This document shows positions 42,290 to 55,070 of a DNA stretch of 64,000 bases, piece by piece. Within the stretch, counting starts at the first letter, position 1, and every line of letters starts with the position of its first letter. The translations under genes were made by a program, and so were the position numbers. The stretch comes from Mastigamoeba balamuthi (taxonomy: Eukaryota > Evosea > Mastigamoebida > Mastigamoebidae): NCBI GenBank assembly GCA_902651635.1, contig CACRSC010000009.1, positions 441,679 through 505,678 on the forward strand, read 5' to 3'. The notes beneath the pieces were generated by a model that searched no databases, had not been told where the DNA came from, and saw only the letters and a program-made list of their open reading frames with translations.

Positions 42290-45200
42290 ATGGCCGACAT
42301 GCAGGGATACCTGTTCATCAACCCCGACGACCACGAGGAGCAGCGCTGGGTCGTCTACCGCGACCCCCGCATCCACGTCCACGCCACACACAACGTACGG
42401 CGGACGCGTGGCAAACTCTCCTCGCTGTCGCCTTACACCCTCGCGCGCGCAGCACCCGGGCGCCATGGCCGAGTACTACATCTCGCGCGGGGTGCCCGGG
42501 GGTGCGGCGCAGCCCGTGGGGGAGAGCGGGGGCAAGTGGCTGTTCCGCGTGGACGTCGTGGGATACGCGCCGCTCATTCTGGGCGCAGCGAGCGAGCCAG
42601 TTGCGCCACTCCGCACGCCACGCGCCACCGGGGGCCGCGGCACCTCACCGCCCACGCGTGCGCCGCGCAGGACATGAGAGCGTGGGTGTCGATGCTGTGC
42701 GCCGGGTCGTCGCCCGCCGCCGCTGGTGCGCACAAGAAACACACCGACCGACCCCCAGCAGACAACAACTGCCATCAAAATAACGACGGCGACGGCGACT
42801 GTCGCTGACGGTCTGCGCCAACTCTAACCGGCCCGCCGGGGGAGGGGTGGACCCAGACCCAGCGGGATCCGAGGCGGCGTCCGCTGCGTGGGACGTGTCC
42901 ACGCCGAGCAGCGACGCAGGGGTACGCAGGGCGGGCGTGGCCGTTGCTGCTGAGGGCAGAGACCCCAACTGACAGAACGCAGGCAGACTGCAACGCAGAC
43001 GCGGCCGGCTGGAGGAAGAAGGAGCGGTCGCACAGCCTCAGCGGGCCGCTCAAGAACCTGCTCGGCAAGGTGCGCAATGCTCGCGAAGCGTCCGCGCTGG
43101 AAAGGCCGGGCGGGAAACGCAGGCGTTTCCTGGAAAGAGGGAGATTTTCTTGAAACTCCCCCGAGATTCCCGTATCGCCCCCGTCCTGTGATTCATATAT
43201 CCCCCCGGTTTGCTAACCAACCCCAAACGCGAAACCCCGCGCGGCCCCGGCCCCTCCCCCCCGTCCCCTGCGAATGGACCAGGACGCGAGCATCACGCGC
43301 GCCAAGACCGAGTGGGAGAAGAAGCGCCGCGAGAACCTCACCGGCGGCACGTCGCTGTCGCAGGCCACGCGGCGCGGCTGGATGAAGTACAGAGGTGACG
43401 TGCCGCCCGCACCCCCAAATATCGCGGATGACGTCACTGACGCGGCCAGGCGCGCCCCTGGTCCTGCCCCGCTCCTCCTCCTCCTCTCCCCACGCCGCAG
43501 GCCTCGTGAACCAGTGGTCGCTGCGCTACTATGTCCTCGTCCCGCCTTCGCTGCTGTACTTCAAGGAAGAGGGCGTACGTACCTACGTATCGCGATCTGA
43601 ATCTGGAATTTCATCAGCGAGGGAAATTACAATCATTTTCTTTTGCTCCCGTTTCCTGGAATTTGAGTTTGGCCCTCCCGCTCGCCCGCTGAACCCTTGC
43701 CGGGCAGGACGTGGAGAAGGAGAACGTGCTGGGGATTGTGTACCTGCGCGGGTGCGTGGTCAACGAGCGGCAGTCGAAGAAGCAGGGCTTCTGCTTCAAG
43801 ATCGAGCACCCGGCGCACCACAACATCTACGGCTCGCGCGGGCTCAAGGGCGAGATGCTCATCGTCTCGTCAATGATCCCCGGCGGCACGCACGAGTGCA
43901 TACTGCGTGTGCCCACGCGCGCCGACGGCCTCGAGTGGGTCCGTGCGGTCCGCTCCGCCATCGAGGTTGCCAACTCGAGCAGCCGTACGCACCTTTTCCT
44001 ATCCTCTTCCGGGCAATTTCCCCTGCCATGTGCAATTTCCCCCGCGGTGATGTCATCCGGGAAATAGTTATCTGGAAAATCGCCGTTCCGGACGCTGTTT
44101 CCTGTTCCGCAGGGAAGATACTCATATCTTTTGCGCACTGTGTGCGGGCGGAACACACTGTACAGCGCCCGGGGAGTTTGCGGGCGGAGACTCGGCGAGG
44201 CAGTCTGTCGACGACGGCAACGATGCCGGGTACGCGCGCGACAGGCCGATGTCGCCGATGGCGCGCATGTCGCCGTCGCCGGGCAACGGGCCCAAGGACC
44301 CGATGAGCCCGTTCTCGGACGCGTCCCAGAGCGGGGCGTCGCTGCCTGTGGCTCCCGCGCTGTCGCTCGACGCCACGGTGCAGCCCAAGTCTGCCAGGCC
44401 GCCTGCCAAGGCCCCCTCGCCCGGCGCGCAGGGGCCCATCGTGCTGCCGGTGACGGCGGCACGCAAGAAGAGCACGGCGTCGGACACGCCGGCGCCGTCG
44501 GCCTCTGCGCTCGAGGCCCCCCAGCAGCGCACCCTGCCGTCCCCCAGGCAGCAGGCAGAAGCAGCGGCGGCAGCGCCAACGGGTCAGTCGACGTCAACAG
44601 CGGCGGCAGCGCCACCGCAGCAGACACAGAAGCAGCAGCAACAGCAACAGCAGGAGGTGAGGCTGGTGCCTGCACCCTCGCGGTACATTGTGGAGACCCC
44701 GAGGCCCGAGAGTACGCCCCCCCCCTCCGTCTACTGCAGCCCTCCGTGTCACAGAGCGCTGACCGCGTCTGCCTGTGGCTTGCTCGACGCTGTGCCCTCT
44801 CCTCTGTTCTGTGTGCTTCTTTGGTTTGCCTTGCTGTGTTGCTGGCGTTGCTGGCGCGGCTGCCTGCGGTGCGCTTTTTGTGTGGTCGCAGTGAAGCGGG
44901 ACGCGTTTGAGGAGGGCAAGAGCATACTGCTGGGGCTGATGAAGCAGCTGAGGCCGGGGATCGACCTGAGCAGGGTGACGCTGCCGACGCACATCCTGGA
45001 GCCTCGCAGCTTCCTCGAGAAGACGACGGACTACTTTGCCCACATCGAGCTCCTCTCGCAGTGCGTGCCCAGATATACCAAGATTCCAGGATATGGATTC
45101 GCGACATATAGGCAGGGTGGGCGAATCTGAGGATACTGACGAATCCGATTTTTCTTTCTTGCCGGAGAATCTAACGCCAACCCAACGCGTTAAGGGCGGT

Positions 45201-46647
45201 GAGGCAGAAGGACCCCATGTCGAGGCTGCTGGGCATCACCAAGTGGTACATGAGCGGGTACTACATCATGCCCAAGACGCCCAAGAAGCCGTACAACCCT
45301 ATCCTGGGCGAGACGTTCCGCTGCATGTGGGACCACGGGTCTCTGCCCGAGGACCCCACCGTGCGCTCGCGCTCGTACCTCGTCTGCGAGCAGGTGTCGC
45401 ACCACCCGCCGGTCTCGGCGTTCTTTGCGTGCAACAGGGCCGACGGGTGGGTGATCAACGGGTCGATCCTGTTCAAGAGCAAGTTCTGGGGCACGAGCGC
45501 GGGGTGCCTGCTGAACGGGTACTCGACGCTCTACCTGCCCTACGTCGACGAGGAGTACACGTTCACGCTGCCCAGCGCGGTGGCCAAGGGGTTCATCGTG
45601 GGCCCGCTGACGATGGAGCTCTTCGACACGGTCGTCATCGAGTGCAAGAAGACCGAGTGCTGCGCGACGCTCGAGTTCAAGACCAAGCCGCTGCTCGGCG
45701 GCGACTACAACCACGTCAGCGGCACCGTCACGCAGGGGCGCGCGACGCTCTACCACATCAGCGGGCGCTACGACCGCGAGCTGACGCTGCAGCCCTCGGC
45801 CAAGGGCTCGGAGCCCGAGTCGTTCTGGAAGGTCACGCCCGAGCTCGCGGCGAGGCGCCTGCCCAGGCACGTGATCCCGTTTGACGAGCAGGACCCGTTC
45901 GAGAGCGAGCGGCTGTGGATCAACGTGACGAGGGCGCTGATCGAGGGCGACCAGGAGGCCGCGACCGACGCCAAGACGGCCATCGAGCGCAACCAGCGCG
46001 AGAGCGCCAAGCAGCGCGCAGAGCTGGGCGTGCAGTGGATCACAAAGTACTTTGACCACGACCACGCGGTCGGCCAGTGGACGTACAAGTGGCTCTGCAC
46101 GAGGCCCTTCAACGGGGCCGCAGAGGCCGGGGAGTACGAGAGCAGCGGGCGCGTGTACAGCATCCCACGACCCGGCGTCTCGGCGCCGCTGCTGTGCGAC
46201 GCGCCGCTCGCGCCCGCCGAGGACAGCAGCGGCAGCTCGTCGTCGGTCACGGTGGACGACGACGATGATGACGACGACGACGAGGGCATGGAGGACGCCT
46301 TCGAGAGCGAGGCGCGCGCTCACGTAGGGCGCGTGGCTGCAGCGGCGTCAGCTACCGGCGCGATGAGCAGCGACGAAGAGGTGGTGGAGCTGCGAGCGGC
46401 GCTGACGCGGCAGAAGGAGGTGAACACGACGCTCGTCTCGGCAGTCAGGCGCCTCGAGCGGACGCAGGCGTCGCTGTCGGATGCTGTCAGGCTGTTGTCG
46501 TCGACCTCGAAGGAGCCGCCTGTCCCGCGAGGCTCAGAAAAGTCGTCAGCGATGTACCTTGTACTGGCATCGCTGCTGCTGATCTTCCTCGCGGTCCACC
46601 TTTCCCTGCGCCTGTCGGCACTGGAGAAGGGTTTGCACGGGCATTAG
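42290..46647 (+). CDS. Oxysterol-binding-protein-related lipid transfer protein, two PH domains, C-terminal anchor
   Basis: Eleven exons close in frame (1029 aa): 42290-42394, 42453-42599, 42671-42725, 42857-42921, 42983-43069, 43283-43394, 43501-43574, 43708-43984, 44166-44711, 44892-45060, 45195-46647. PH domain 1 covers residues ~1-110, ending DMRAWVSML. PH domain 2 starts RRGWMKYRGLVNQWSLRYYVL and ends GLEWVRAVRSAIEVA. A Ser/Pro/Gln-rich linker ends in a short poly-Gln. The lipid-binding ORD has LPTHILEPRSFLEK, KPYNPILGETF and the signature EQVSHHPPVSAF. An acidic Asp run and a coiled coil precede a terminal transmembrane helix (YLVLASLLLIFLAVHLSL). This order resembles ORP5/ORP8, which exchange phosphatidylserine and PI4P at ER-plasma membrane contacts. 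The first PH domain is an addition. Confidence 0.9.
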
Positions 46648-47121
46648 CAAAAAGGGATGATGTCGCATCTTCCTTTTTACGTGGAGCACCCGTTCTGTGT
46701 GCGGACCTTTGTGCATCATGAACTCCTACACAGAATTTTCCCCATGGTTGTTCCCCCCCTTGCACCACACATCAGCCGTCACACCCTGTCAACTTACCCC
46801 ACATGGCACGCCACGTAGCAAAACCCGGTGCAACAAATACGTCTACTTTCCGTCTTGAAGGACGAGCTTAGGATCCCTTTCTACCTTTGCTGGTGTGTTC
46901 TTGGTGGCCGAGGAAGGACGGTGTACTGGTTGGAGGACGTGCGTGCGGTTGGGATGGTGTCGTGGCTGTGCTGGTCGTGCATTGGAGTGCGTGCGTGAGG
47001 GTGCTGGAGGTGCGTTGGGTGCCCTTTTCAGAGCTGAGTGATGTGGAGTGGGCTGTGATTGTGCAGCAGGAAGCAGCATGACGGTAGAGGGAAGTCACAG
47101 CAACAAGAGCCCGAATTGTGC
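46648..47121. other. Convergent intergenic spacer
   Basis: Spacer between the 3' ends of the ORP and CH-ankyrin genes. T/G-rich on the plus strand at 46880-47040 (TGTTCTTGGTGG... TGGTCGTGC). No gene seen. Confidence 0.4.
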
Positions 47122-49881
47122 TCAAGCCTTGACGTACTTGTCCGGCGCTGGAGGGTCCATCGGTGGTTTCATTGCGCGGATCTTCTGCGCAGATGGACCC
47201 GCCTTGCGCTCCTTGGGTGCGTCCAGTCCGGCGGTTTCGGCTATCTTCCTCGCGAGGTCGCCGTGGCCGTAGTACGACGCCAGCTCCGCAGGCGTGCGCT
47301 TGTGCGAGTTGGCTGCCTTGGCGTCGGCTCCGTGCTTCATCAGCGCCTCCGCGACGGCCATGTGGCCCCAGAACGCGGCGAGATGCAGCGGCGTCTGCAT
47401 CGCGGGCTCACTCTTGGCATTGACGTCGATACCCTGCGCCGCAAGCAGCTCCTCGATGACCCCCATGTCGGGGCGCTTCATCGCAACAGCGACGTGCAGC
47501 GGCGCGTAGCCCTTGGCACCCGCGTTGCGTGCGTTGACGTCTGCCCCGTGCGCCAGCAGCGTCTTGACGACCTCGCGCTGCTTGTGGAAGACGGCGATGT
47601 GCAGCGCCGACCACCCGTCCGCCGATACGTTGACTTTGGCGCCCCTGGCCAGCAGCCACTCGACGCACTTGGCACTGCCCTCCTGTGCGGCCACGAACAG
47701 CGGAGTCGCGCCGTCGTTGGCCGCTGCGTCCATGGCGGCCCCCTGCGCCGCGAGTATCTCCAGCACGGGCACGTGGCCCCTCAGTGCCGCCGCGTGGGCT
47801 GCCGTCCACCCCTCGTCGTTCGTCGTGTTGGCCTGCGCCCCGCGCTTGCAGAGAATCTCGACTGCCGGGCCGTTGCCGTTCCACGCCGCCGTGTAGAGCG
47901 CGCTCTTGCCGCCCGACGAGGCGCCGAGCCCCGCGCGCTCGCTCATGAGCTCGAGCAGGCGGATGTTGTCGAGCTCGGCCGCGACGATGATCGCCGTCGC
48001 GCCCGCCGCGTTCTTGATCGACAGGTCCGCGCCCATCTTCAGCAGCGCCTCGACGACCTCCGCGTCGCCGCGCATCACCGCCGCGTGCAGCGGCGTGCAG
48101 CCGTCGGCGCGCTGCCTGTTGACGATGCTCGCGTTGCCGACGACGCCGACCATCTCGGCGTTGCCGAACTGCGCCGCGAGGTGCAGCGGCAGCTCCTTCT
48201 GCGCGTTCTCGGCCTCAAGCGACGCGCCCTTGGCCGCCAGCGCGCGCACGAGCGCCACGTTGGCCTCACGGCAGGCGAGGTGCAGCGCCGTGTCGCCGGC
48301 GCTGTTGGCCGCGGAGACGTCCGCGCCCTTCTCGACGAGGCGCAGCGCGGCCGCGTCGTAGCCGTCGGTGATGGCGCTGTGCAGGGGCGTGCAGTTGTGG
48401 CTGTTGCGCGCGTTGAGGTCGGCGCCGGCGTTGATGAGGCAGTCGGTGATGCGCATGTCCTCGCGGACAACCGCCAGGTGCAGCGCCGTGTCGCCGGCCT
48501 CGTCGCCGGTGCGCACGTTGAGGTCCGCGCCGGCGGCGACGAGCTTCTCGGTCGCGACGGCGTTGCTCTGCGCGACGGCGTCGTGCAGCGGCGTGTGGCC
48601 CTCGTGCAGTGCGTTGAGCACGCTCTGCGGACAAGCAAATAGAGTCAGTGGACTGAACAAGAAGTAGAACTGGAGGCCCGCTAGTGGTCATGCGAGCGTA
48701 AGTCAGCCCAGCCCGATCCATGTGCCAACGAGGCCAAGAGGCCCGACTTTGTTCACAGCACTGGCGGCAAGTACAGTAGACCGCTCAGGAGTACAGTCAA
48801 CGCTCAGAAGAACTAATAAAACTGATAGTATCGACGCAACGCAGGGCAAACAGATGATTCCGGGAAATGCCTGCGTTGCGTCACCAGAAAAATACTGCAC
48901 ACAGAAAAGAACACCCAGGGGGTCAACCTCTTTGGCCATACCTTGTCGGCTGCAGCGCGCTTGAGGATCTCGTCGAAGTAGTCGAGGACCTCCTCCTCCT
49001 TTGGCGCAGGCTCGGGCTCCTTGGGCACGACGGGCGCGGGGCGCGGCCTCGGCACAAACGCCGGCGCCTCGTTGTGCGGGAACAGCCTCGCGTACGGGGG
49101 GAACGGCGGCGTCTCGTCGGCCAGCACCTCGTGGTACTTGCGCCACTTGACCGGGAACCCCTTCTCCGTGGCCATCTCGGCCAGCGTCTGGATGGTCCCG
49201 TAGACCAGCCTCTGCGCGACACGTCATAATGCGCCCCCACGCAGAGATCAGTGACGTGGATGGGGAAACGTCTGCGTTGTATACCATGTTCTTCTTGGAG
49301 AACAGGTCCTCGACCTGGAACATGCGGCCGGGGTGCAGCTTGAGCTTCCTCATGACGTCGAGGAACTTGGTCACGTTCTGGATCGCCGTATCGACGTGTT
49401 AGAGAGGCAGTATCCATGGGGTGCTTGCTGCGCCCAACCGGCACCAACACTCTTTCCAGAAACCCAGGAAATACACACGAAAGCGGGGAAAATGGGTGGA
49501 ATGATGTGGCATGACGCGAGGCGGGCGCACATCACGGAGCTGGAAGGGGAGCGAGTCCGGGGGGTTGATGTTGGGGATCATGCCGGGGAACATCTTGTTG
49601 ACGATGTCGCAGAGCACGACGCCGTCGCCCAGGCCCTCGTGCAGGTCCTCGGGCAGCGACCCCTCCAGCACGTGCTCGAGCCAGTCCTTGGTCTCGATCT
49701 GCCAAATAAAAAGAGGGAAGATCGCGAAATTTGACCATCGGTTAATTCGACACGGCTACCCCCTCTTCTTTAATTCGTGTGCGGGCCGGACCTCGCGCTG
49801 CTGGAACTGGATGTCGTTGGCCTGCTTGCGGGTCAAGCTGGGGTTGCGTATGACCCTGCGGTTCATGAACTTCTCCGCCAT
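47122..49881 (-). CDS. Calponin-homology domain plus ankyrin-repeat protein
   Basis: Start 49881 (MAEKFMNRRVIRNPSLTRKQ), stop 47124-47122, about six exons. The first four form a single CH domain of calponin/transgelin type: IETKDWLEHVLEGSLPED, LGDGVVLCDIVNKMFPGMIPNI, NVTKFLDVMRKLKLHPGRMFQVEDLFSKKNM and QRLVYGTIQTLAEM. Then a Pro-rich linker (PRPRPAPVVPKEPEPAPKEE). The last large exon (47122-48625) has ~14 canonical ankyrin repeats (GHTPLHDAV..., DTALHLAV..., SALHIAVF..., TPLHLAAFWGH). CH domains of this class bind actin. Ankyrins would dock partners, so the protein probably links actin to a cargo (inference). No EF-hand or second CH domain is seen. Confidence 0.85.
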
Positions 49882-50236
49882 TTTTGGGGTGCGACGGCGA
49901 CGCGCGCGGGGACCGGGTGCTCTGCCCACGCTGCCTTCAATTATACCCCGGAAAAATCTTCGTTATTCCGTATCCTACGAGAACATATCTCAAAGTCCGT
50001 TACGAGAAGCCTCCGACCACTCCCAGGGCTCCCTCTGCAACGGAAACCACACACGATACATAATCACAACTCCATCACACGCGTGTCTGCGAGGTCGCCG
50101 CTTGCTATCTCTCGTACTCCAATCACATCGTGGTACTTGACACCCGGATGTCCTTTGTGCAGCAACAACTAGACAACCACAGGGTCGACAAACAGCCAAT
50201 GACTAGGGACAAAACGTGAGAGACCTGATTCCGACT
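49882..50236. other. Intergenic spacer, no gene seen
   Basis: Spacer of 355 bp upstream of the CH-ankyrin gene. An AT-richer patch with ACATATCTC near 49983 is the only visible signal. Confidence 0.4.
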
Positions 50237-51974
50237 TCACCTATTGCCAAGGGAAAACGGGGGATCGGCCAGCACGCTCAGGACATCTTCGTTACCTGCG
50301 GAGGACGCCGCGTAGAAGCCGACGTCCGCATCCTGTGAGCCCATGCAGAAGGGGCTGCGGCCCAGGGCCCTGACGACCGCTGCGTGGCCTGCTCTGCACG
50401 CCCTGGTGAGGTCCGCGACGCTCACGTCGTCCCTCGACGCGCCGTATGGGCTCCTGGCGAGCTCGCGCAGCACGCATGCATGCCCCCTGGCACACGCCAC
50501 TCGCACCGCCGCACACGAGTCCTCGCGCATGTCCGTGGCGCCCAGGCTGAACGGGGGCTCGCCGAGGACCCGCACGACATCCGAGTGGCCCCAGAGGCAT
50601 GCCAGGTAGAGACACTGCTCCTCGCGGGCGTCTTCCGGCCCGAGGCTGTACGGGGGCCGCGCCAGGGCCCGCACGACGTCGACGTGGCCCCATGAGCATG
50701 CGACACGTAGGCAGAGGCACTGCAGTGCCTCCGGGCGCCCCAGGGCGAACGGGGGCTCTGAGAGCGCGGCGACAACGCCCGCATGGCCCCACTTGCAGGC
50801 GAGGAGGAGCCCCTCGCACGAAGACTCGCGGGCGTCCTCGGGCCCGAGGCTGTACGGCTGCATCCCGAGCACGCGCACGATATCCGCATGCCCGTTTGCC
50901 GCGGCGTCCCGCAGAGCTGCAGCCTTCTCAGGGAGATGGAGAGCAGAGAGGGAGGCGGTTACCTGTGCGCCGCATAGGATGTGCTGTGCGGGGAGCTGGG
51001 CATCAGCGATTTGTACGGACTTTGCGGCAGCGGGCGTCCTCTGTCCCCAGGAGCCACGGCGGGCCCGCGAGGGCGACGACGACCTCGAGTCTGCCCCTTT
51101 TGCACGCGCGACGAAGAGGCCTGTTCTGCCACTCCCGCGCATCCTCGGACCCGAGGCCGAAGGGGGCGAGCGCGAGGTCGCCCAGCACGTCCGCGTGCCC
51201 GTTGGCGCACGCGCCGACAAGCGCAGCGTTCCACTCGGCCCGCGCGTCTTCGGGCCCGAGGCAGTAGGGCGGCGATGCTAGCACCGCGACGACGTCGCGA
51301 TGACCAGAGCGGCAGGCGGCAGCGAGCGGCGACGTGTCCCCTCCGACGGCCTCCGCATGCCCGAACCCGAACGGAGGCTCTGCGAGCCTCTGCAGGACTT
51401 CCGCGTGCCCTCTGCCGCTGGCCTCATGCAGCTGCACGCATCTCCGAGCCTCTTGCGGGTCCACGACGCCGGCGAGAAGCTCCAGGGCAGCCAAGAGGCC
51501 CGACGAGCACGCGCACTCGAGAGCGTCGAGACCACTGCACACCCACGCCTCGCCAGGGCAGAGGACTCTGTCCCATGCCGCTCCGGCGCGCGACAGCTGG
51601 GCGCGCAAGGCAGGGGAGGCGTGTGCGATGTGCACGAGGCACCACCGTGCAGCCCGCACTGCCATCGAGCACTGGGCGCACGCACAGCACCGCAACGACC
51701 CGCAGAGGAGCGCATCGGCAACGCGGAAGGGGCTGCGCGAGAGCGAGATGGCCGCAGGGACGTCGTGGGAGGCGCAGGAGGAGACGAGGAGGTCGAGGAC
51801 GGGCGAGCAGCGGACAGGGAGCGGGCCGAGGCAGGCAGAGGCCAGCGCACACGGCAGCGAGGCGCCCAGCGAGACGAGGTCGCGCGATCTGGACGCGCTG
51901 GCTGGGGCGGATAGCAACGCCGGCAGGACGTGCTGGCGAAGAAGCCACGCTGTGCTGAGAGACTCGTCCGACAT
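50237..51974 (-). CDS. Protein of divergent ankyrin-like repeats with PFSLGxEDAR motif
   Basis: Start 51974 (MSDESLSTAWLLRQHV), stop at 50237; one intron (~50905-51010, AAA|GTCCGT...GAGAAG) joins two open frames. After ~170 helical residues the protein is a tandem array of at least nine ~35-residue units. Each has the ankyrin-like core L-x2-AC-x2-GH-x-DVV-x2-L followed by a constant (P)PFSLGPEDAR-type loop, e.g. GHVDVVRALARPPYSLGPED, GHADVLGDLALAPFGLGSED, GHSDVVRVLGEPPFSLGATD. This loop replaces the usual beta-hairpin TPLH signature, so the units are a distinct ankyrin variant. No catalytic domain is present. Probably a protein-binding solenoid. Confidence 0.75.
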
Positions 51975-52287
51975 GCAACCGCAGACCAGACCTTTTCAGG
52001 AGGATATTTGAATCCGGCCTGCACAAAAAAAATGATCCTGTCAGTTGGTATCGCAGCTCCGAAGCCCGTTCCCTCAGAGTATGCTGCCCCAGATCTCATC
52101 GCATGCTGGGCGATGGGAAGCAAGGCGAGTCACTGCCGCTAGCCTTCGAGGCAACAAGTCAACGGTGTTTCCATTCCAATTCCGGGTATTCGAACAAGGG
52201 TGTACGCCACGCGTTATGTGGCGAATCTATTGGCACACTTGGAGCCCCGGGTCACTCTAGTTCACAGAGAGCGTACAATGCGATTGC
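51975..52287. other. Intergenic spacer with GATAT element
   Basis: GGATATTTGAATCC near 52004-52017 lies ~30 bp upstream of the repeat-protein start at 51974 (minus). The rest is the 3' flank of the kinase gene. No ORF is supported. Confidence 0.35.
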
Positions 52288-55070
52288 TCAGGGAGACGAT
52301 TTGTGCTGTGGCCGTGGCAGGCAGGGCGTTGCACGCTGCTGATTCAGCACTTCCCTCGTCTTCTCCGCCAAGTGCCCGAAGTTGACCCACAGAAAGGTGT
52401 CAGCGGGCGGTATGCTCTCCTCGACAGAGATCTCCATGTCCGCCAGGGGCGGTGGCTGGCCGAAGAACGGCTGCCTTGTGTCGAAGAATGACGTGTCGAC
52501 GTCGTCTGCTACCGCGGGCACGAATGGGGCCCTCTGGGAGCGCAGCTGCTCCCAGTCGAGGCCTGCGAAGAACGGATGGGCCCTGATGTCGAGGGCCCCG
52601 GCCTTTCTGCTGCCGAGGCGCTTCTCGGGGGCTACCTCGAGGAATCTCTCGACGCAGTCCCTGAAGTCATCGCTCACGCTGATGTCGTCCGGCCACACGA
52701 GACGCCTGGATACGATATTGTCGAAGGTCTGCTCGACCGTGTCCGCGTTGAAGGGAGGAACCCCCGTCACTAGCTCGTACAGGACGCAGCCCAGAGCCCA
52801 CCAGTCGACGTCCTCGCCATGTGGCTGCCCCTGAAGCACCTCTGGGGCGATGTAGTCCGGAGTCCCAACTGCATGTATGCTCTGGTGCGTCTTTGTCGAC
52901 CTGATCCTGACAGCAGCAGTGGTATCTGCGGTAGAGGCGTCTGGAATGCAGCTGGCGAGTCCACCGAATCCCCCTGATGGAGCTACAGATCCCCTTGTAT
53001 GATCTAGGGCAGTGTGAGATTGTGACGGAGATGTGGTCTCAACTGCGTGCGAGAGCTTGGCCAGAGAGACCAAAGTCGGAGAGCTTGATGTGCCCATCCT
53101 TGTCGATCAGCATGTTGTCGGGCTTCAGGTCCCTGTGGACTACGCCCTTGCTGTGAAGATACTCGAGCGCAAGAGCGGTCTCTGCCACGTACACCCTGGC
53201 TGTCTCCTCGGACAGCGACCCCAACGACTGCAGCATCGAGAAACAGTCCCCTCCGGGCAAGAACTCCATCACGATGTACACGTTGTCCTGCGAGGATCCC
53301 GCTGGGTCACTGAACCGGCAATGTAGTAAGAGAGCGCACCTCGCTGGCGAAGCAGTAGTACATCTTGACGACGTGGGGGTTCTCAGTGTTCACCAAGACG
53401 TCTCGCTCGTTGTGAAGTGTGGCCATCGAGTTCTTGTTACCCAGCGCCGTCTTGCTCATTGCCTTGATGGCGAACACGTCCCCGGTATGGACCTTGCGGG
53501 CCACGTAAACAGAGCCGTACGCGCCCCGTGTGAGCGGCTTGATGATCTGGAAGTCCTGTATAGATAGGGCGAGCCGCGGGGACACGGGTGACGGAGCAGA
53601 ACGAGGCCTGCTCATCCTCCCGGGGGTCAAAAGCACCGCTGTCTCGGCGGGGCTCGCCGTAGCCCTCCTGAAGAAGAACGGCGCCCGCGTGATCAGAGCT
53701 GAAGGCGAACTCTGGCGCAGGTCCTCCTTCTCCTCGATCGCAGAGATCTTCTCGTTGACGCAGGAGACCAGAGTGTCGACCAGATGAGCAGCAGTCTGAC
53801 TAGACCTCGGAGAGCCCCTCAGCTGCAGACTGAGCCGCACGAGCTCTGGCGCCGAGTCAGAGAGCAGACATCTATGCCCGAGCTCCACAGCAGCGTCGAG
53901 GGGGATTCGGTGCTCGTGAGCAGTCCCGACGGTCTCCCCAATCTTCCTGAGGGTCTCCGCGATGCGCTCCTCAGCTGCGACCAGCAGCATGTCGGCCTTG
54001 TTTATCTTCTCGCAGACGACGATGTGCTCCTCTGCCACTGCCATCCTGACCGCCTGCTCGCAGATCCTGCAGACGATGGACCGCTCCGAAGGAAGCGCCG
54101 ACGCTGTGGGGGACCCCCCTGATGCTCGAGCGGGCGATGGCAGCGGCCTGCCCCGCCCGGGACTTCCCGGTGGAGACCCGGGAACCGCCCCGCGACGGCT
54201 CGGGTGGACCAGCGAGAGCTCGAGAAGGGGGACCGAGACCTGTGTGCCGTGCCCTCGGACGTGGGGTGACCGCATGGCAGACGGGGTGTCATCGGGATGA
54301 GTCCCCGTCGGCGACGCAGGCGACAGCGACGACAGACGCGGGCTCGGGGGCTGCGATGCCGATAGAGACACTCGCAGCGGCAGCCCGCGAGGCGTCTGCG
54401 GGGACCGTTCCGATGGCGATGCCCCAGCTAGCGACGCAGACCTCCGGCGAGGGGACACTTGAACGGGCGAACGCTGGTGCGCGGTGGGGAGCCCCATCGA
54501 CCCACTCTCCCTGAGCGCCCCCGGAGATAACGGCAGCGGGGGGACAGACTCCTGCATTGTCATGCGGTGAGAAAGCGTATGGGCTGTTTGTGGCTGCAAA
54601 GGGTGGTCTGCTTCCTGGGGTCGCACAGTTGGCGAGCTGCTCAGAGGCGGCGACGTGGAGCGCCGATTCGGCGCGAGCTCGATCCTCCTGCTCCGGAGAG
54701 TCCCGGGCGGTGTAGACGGGAGCACAACGCTGTGCGGCGACGCCAGGAGGTCCGACCCCGAGTGGAGCTCAGAGGTGATCGGGGCACAGCCGAAGGAACG
54801 GGAGATCTCCAAGGGGAATTCGGCACTGCGCGCCAGCGGCTGCGCCTCAGCCGCCCGGATTCTTCGGGCTGCCAGCGGCGAGGGGGAGAGGTCGGGGGCA
54901 TCCTGCAGGACGTCTGGGGCCTGCGCCTGGCTAGGGGCTGTTGGGGGCCGCATGTACCTGTTAGGGCTGGACCACGGGCACCTGTACGGCGAGGAGCTCG
55001 GCGGTGTCCCCGCCAGCTCGGCCTGGTTCTCGATGCGCTGCGACAGGAGAGCTGCTGCTGGCGTCGCCAT
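52288..55070 (-). CDS. IRE/Rim15-like AGC protein kinase with zinc finger
   Basis: First ATG 55070 ([16 protein letters not shown]); an upstream coding exon is possible. Stop 52290-52288. A ~300-residue Ser/Pro-rich low-complexity N-terminus carries many SP/TP sites. Then a C2HC-type finger ([22 protein letters not shown]) and a helical region. The kinase follows on several exons: [12 protein letters not shown] glycine loop, VFAIKAM lysine, [10 protein letters not shown] catalytic loop, [21 protein letters not shown], then an AGC tail. The segment [13 protein letters not shown] spans an intron. A zinc finger before an AGC kinase is the layout of plant IRE, fungal Rim15/Cek1 and related MAST-like kinases, which control growth, polarity and quiescence. 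The insert between DFG and APE holds a large Ser/Thr-rich stretch, as in that family. Confidence 0.85.

Noticed and set aside
52288-55070. Assignment of the kinase to the IRE1 unfolded-protein-response family
   Set aside because: There is no luminal domain, transmembrane helix or RNase domain. Here IRE means the plant AGC-kinase family with a zinc finger.
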